Positions 62,975 to 64,000 of a stretch of DNA of 64,000 nucleotides are shown here, in pieces (the stretch's first letter is position 1; every line of letters begins with the position of its first letter). The position numbers were made by a program, and so were the translations under genes. The stretch is from contig NC_037638.1 in NCBI RefSeq assembly GCF_003254395.2, positions 9,431,535 to 9,495,534 on the forward strand. Direction: 5' to 3'. The notes under the pieces are model-generated. The model was given only the letters and a program-made list of their open reading frames with translations. It made no database searches and was not told where the DNA came from. The DNA is from Apis mellifera. Lineage: Eukaryota > Arthropoda > Insecta > Hymenoptera > Apidae.

Positions 62975-64000
62975 CTGTATGAGTGAAATTGCCCCTGAAA
63001 TTTATGTTCCTATTGGGGGATGATCGTTTCCCTTCGTCAGAACTCGTGCAGTTTGAAAGCTACCCTGCACAACCTACACCCCCTCTCCTCCCGCTCGGCG
63101 AATTCTGACCGACTGGCGATTTGATCTATCGCGTGACGCGGATGGAACCTTTCCCCCCCGCGAGCAAAATCTAATTTTCAGTTACCGTTGAAATTTTCTC
63201 GCGGATGAATCGAGACCTTCGAATATTGGGGGTTGGAGAAATAGGAATGTTGCGGGGAAATCTAATTTTTAAGCTGCTCTCGCAGATGCCTCGAGTACGA
63301 GATGAATATGTTCGAATATTGTGGAAAATACGGAGGTGGGTCGAGAAAGCTCTGGTCGAGGGAGTGTTGAATTGAGAATCAAAGAAAATATTGGATTTTA
63401 TGCTTGTATTTATAGTTCCCTCCTCTTTTTCTAACTTCAAGGATTTAATTTAACTTATCTGCTTTATTAAATTAACTAAATATAAATTAATATCCTCTAT
63501 CATAAAATAGTTGTTTTAAATTATTTAACGAAGCAATAATATAAAATGTAAGATATATTTAATCTTTTATAATATGAAGCTACATCTTCTTCCCTAGATG
63601 AAGAATAGAAATTCCCTAGAATCTTTGAATCATCTCTGATCTAAGCAAAAGAAAACAATTATAGTAACAAAAGGATTAAATATATCTTTATCGATAATAA
63701 CATCAATCTTCACGATCACCCTTCAACCCCAAGGACTAAATTACATTGAACTCAAAAGATCTTACTTAGGAGCCGACTATAACGCTAATTAGATAACGAA
63801 AATTAGACAATTAGAAGTTTGGACCTATTGTATAGATCTCCTTACCCACCGTAATTCGTATTCTCGAAGTGAACATGAAATATTTCCTTTACTTTTAATA
63901 ATTTACACGAGTAATATTACTTCTTCTTCGATGAAATGGAGATATGAATCAGAAATTCAAGACGAAACAAACACTGTCTTCTATCTCTCAACATCATAAA
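62975..64000 (+). other. Right end of window: intron 3 or flank
   Basis: GC-rich until about 63190, AT-rich after that. If the nested minus-strand gene is real, its promoter or an upstream exon should lie here. No TATA box or initiator could be assigned with confidence. No dpr Ig2 exon was seen before the end of the window. Confidence 0.6.

Noticed and set aside
62642..62986. Plus-strand open frame of 114 codons after a CACTTACAG acceptor-like site
   Set aside because: The acceptor-like site is the complement of the strong minus-strand GTAAGT donor. Entry phase 0 does not match the dpr exon (phase 1), and no Ig-like residues are present.

Overview
The window looks like nuclear DNA from an insect, most likely a hymenopteran and probably a bee. 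It is strongly AT-rich, gene-poor and full of homopolymer and dinucleotide runs. CpG-containing words (tcga, ttcg, cgaa) are nevertheless common, and GC-rich islands a few hundred bases long are scattered through it. There is no operon structure, no rRNA, no tRNA that I could find, and no CRISPR array. The species call is inference from composition and gene architecture.

The one securely identified gene is a plus-strand neuronal cell-surface immunoglobulin gene of the arthropod dpr (defective proboscis extension response) family, annotated in some insects as zig-8-like. Three exons are visible: 9462-9535 (linker before the first Ig domain), 10245-10394 (first half of Ig domain 1) and 24427-24640 (second half of Ig domain 1). 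They join in frame (phases 0, 0, then 1) and give a complete Ig1 with the Cys-Trp-(D-x-G-x-Y-x-C) core. I found neither the signal-peptide exon nor the Ig2 and C-terminal exons. The first is presumably upstream of base 1 and the second beyond base 64000, so the gene probably spans the window, with introns of about 0.7 kb, 14 kb and at least 39 kb.

The third intron holds most of the unexplained structure. At 26237-27170 there is a young tandem array of five copies of a 188-bp unit. It is followed closely by an unrelated three-copy array of about 180-195 bp (27592-28150). A third array of about 330 bp x 3 lies at 43537-44520 and grows out of a degenerate minisatellite.

Near the right end, the minus strand carries four candidate exons (62974-62640, 58938-58633, 58450-58334, 57764 down to a stop). 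They have canonical splice sites, and one first-ATG reading frame runs through all of them in consistent phase to a predicted 185-residue protein that I do not recognise. This is the best candidate for an undescribed nested gene or antisense RNA. Exons 2-4 also remain open in a second frame, so the coding status is uncertain.

Other items are weaker: an intronic 143-codon ORF in intron 2 (11019-11450), a few small ORFs in GC-rich islands, a probable transposon-end remnant near 52110-52225, a 59-bp degenerate minisatellite near 5902, and many microsatellites. The rest reads as ordinary intronic or flanking DNA.
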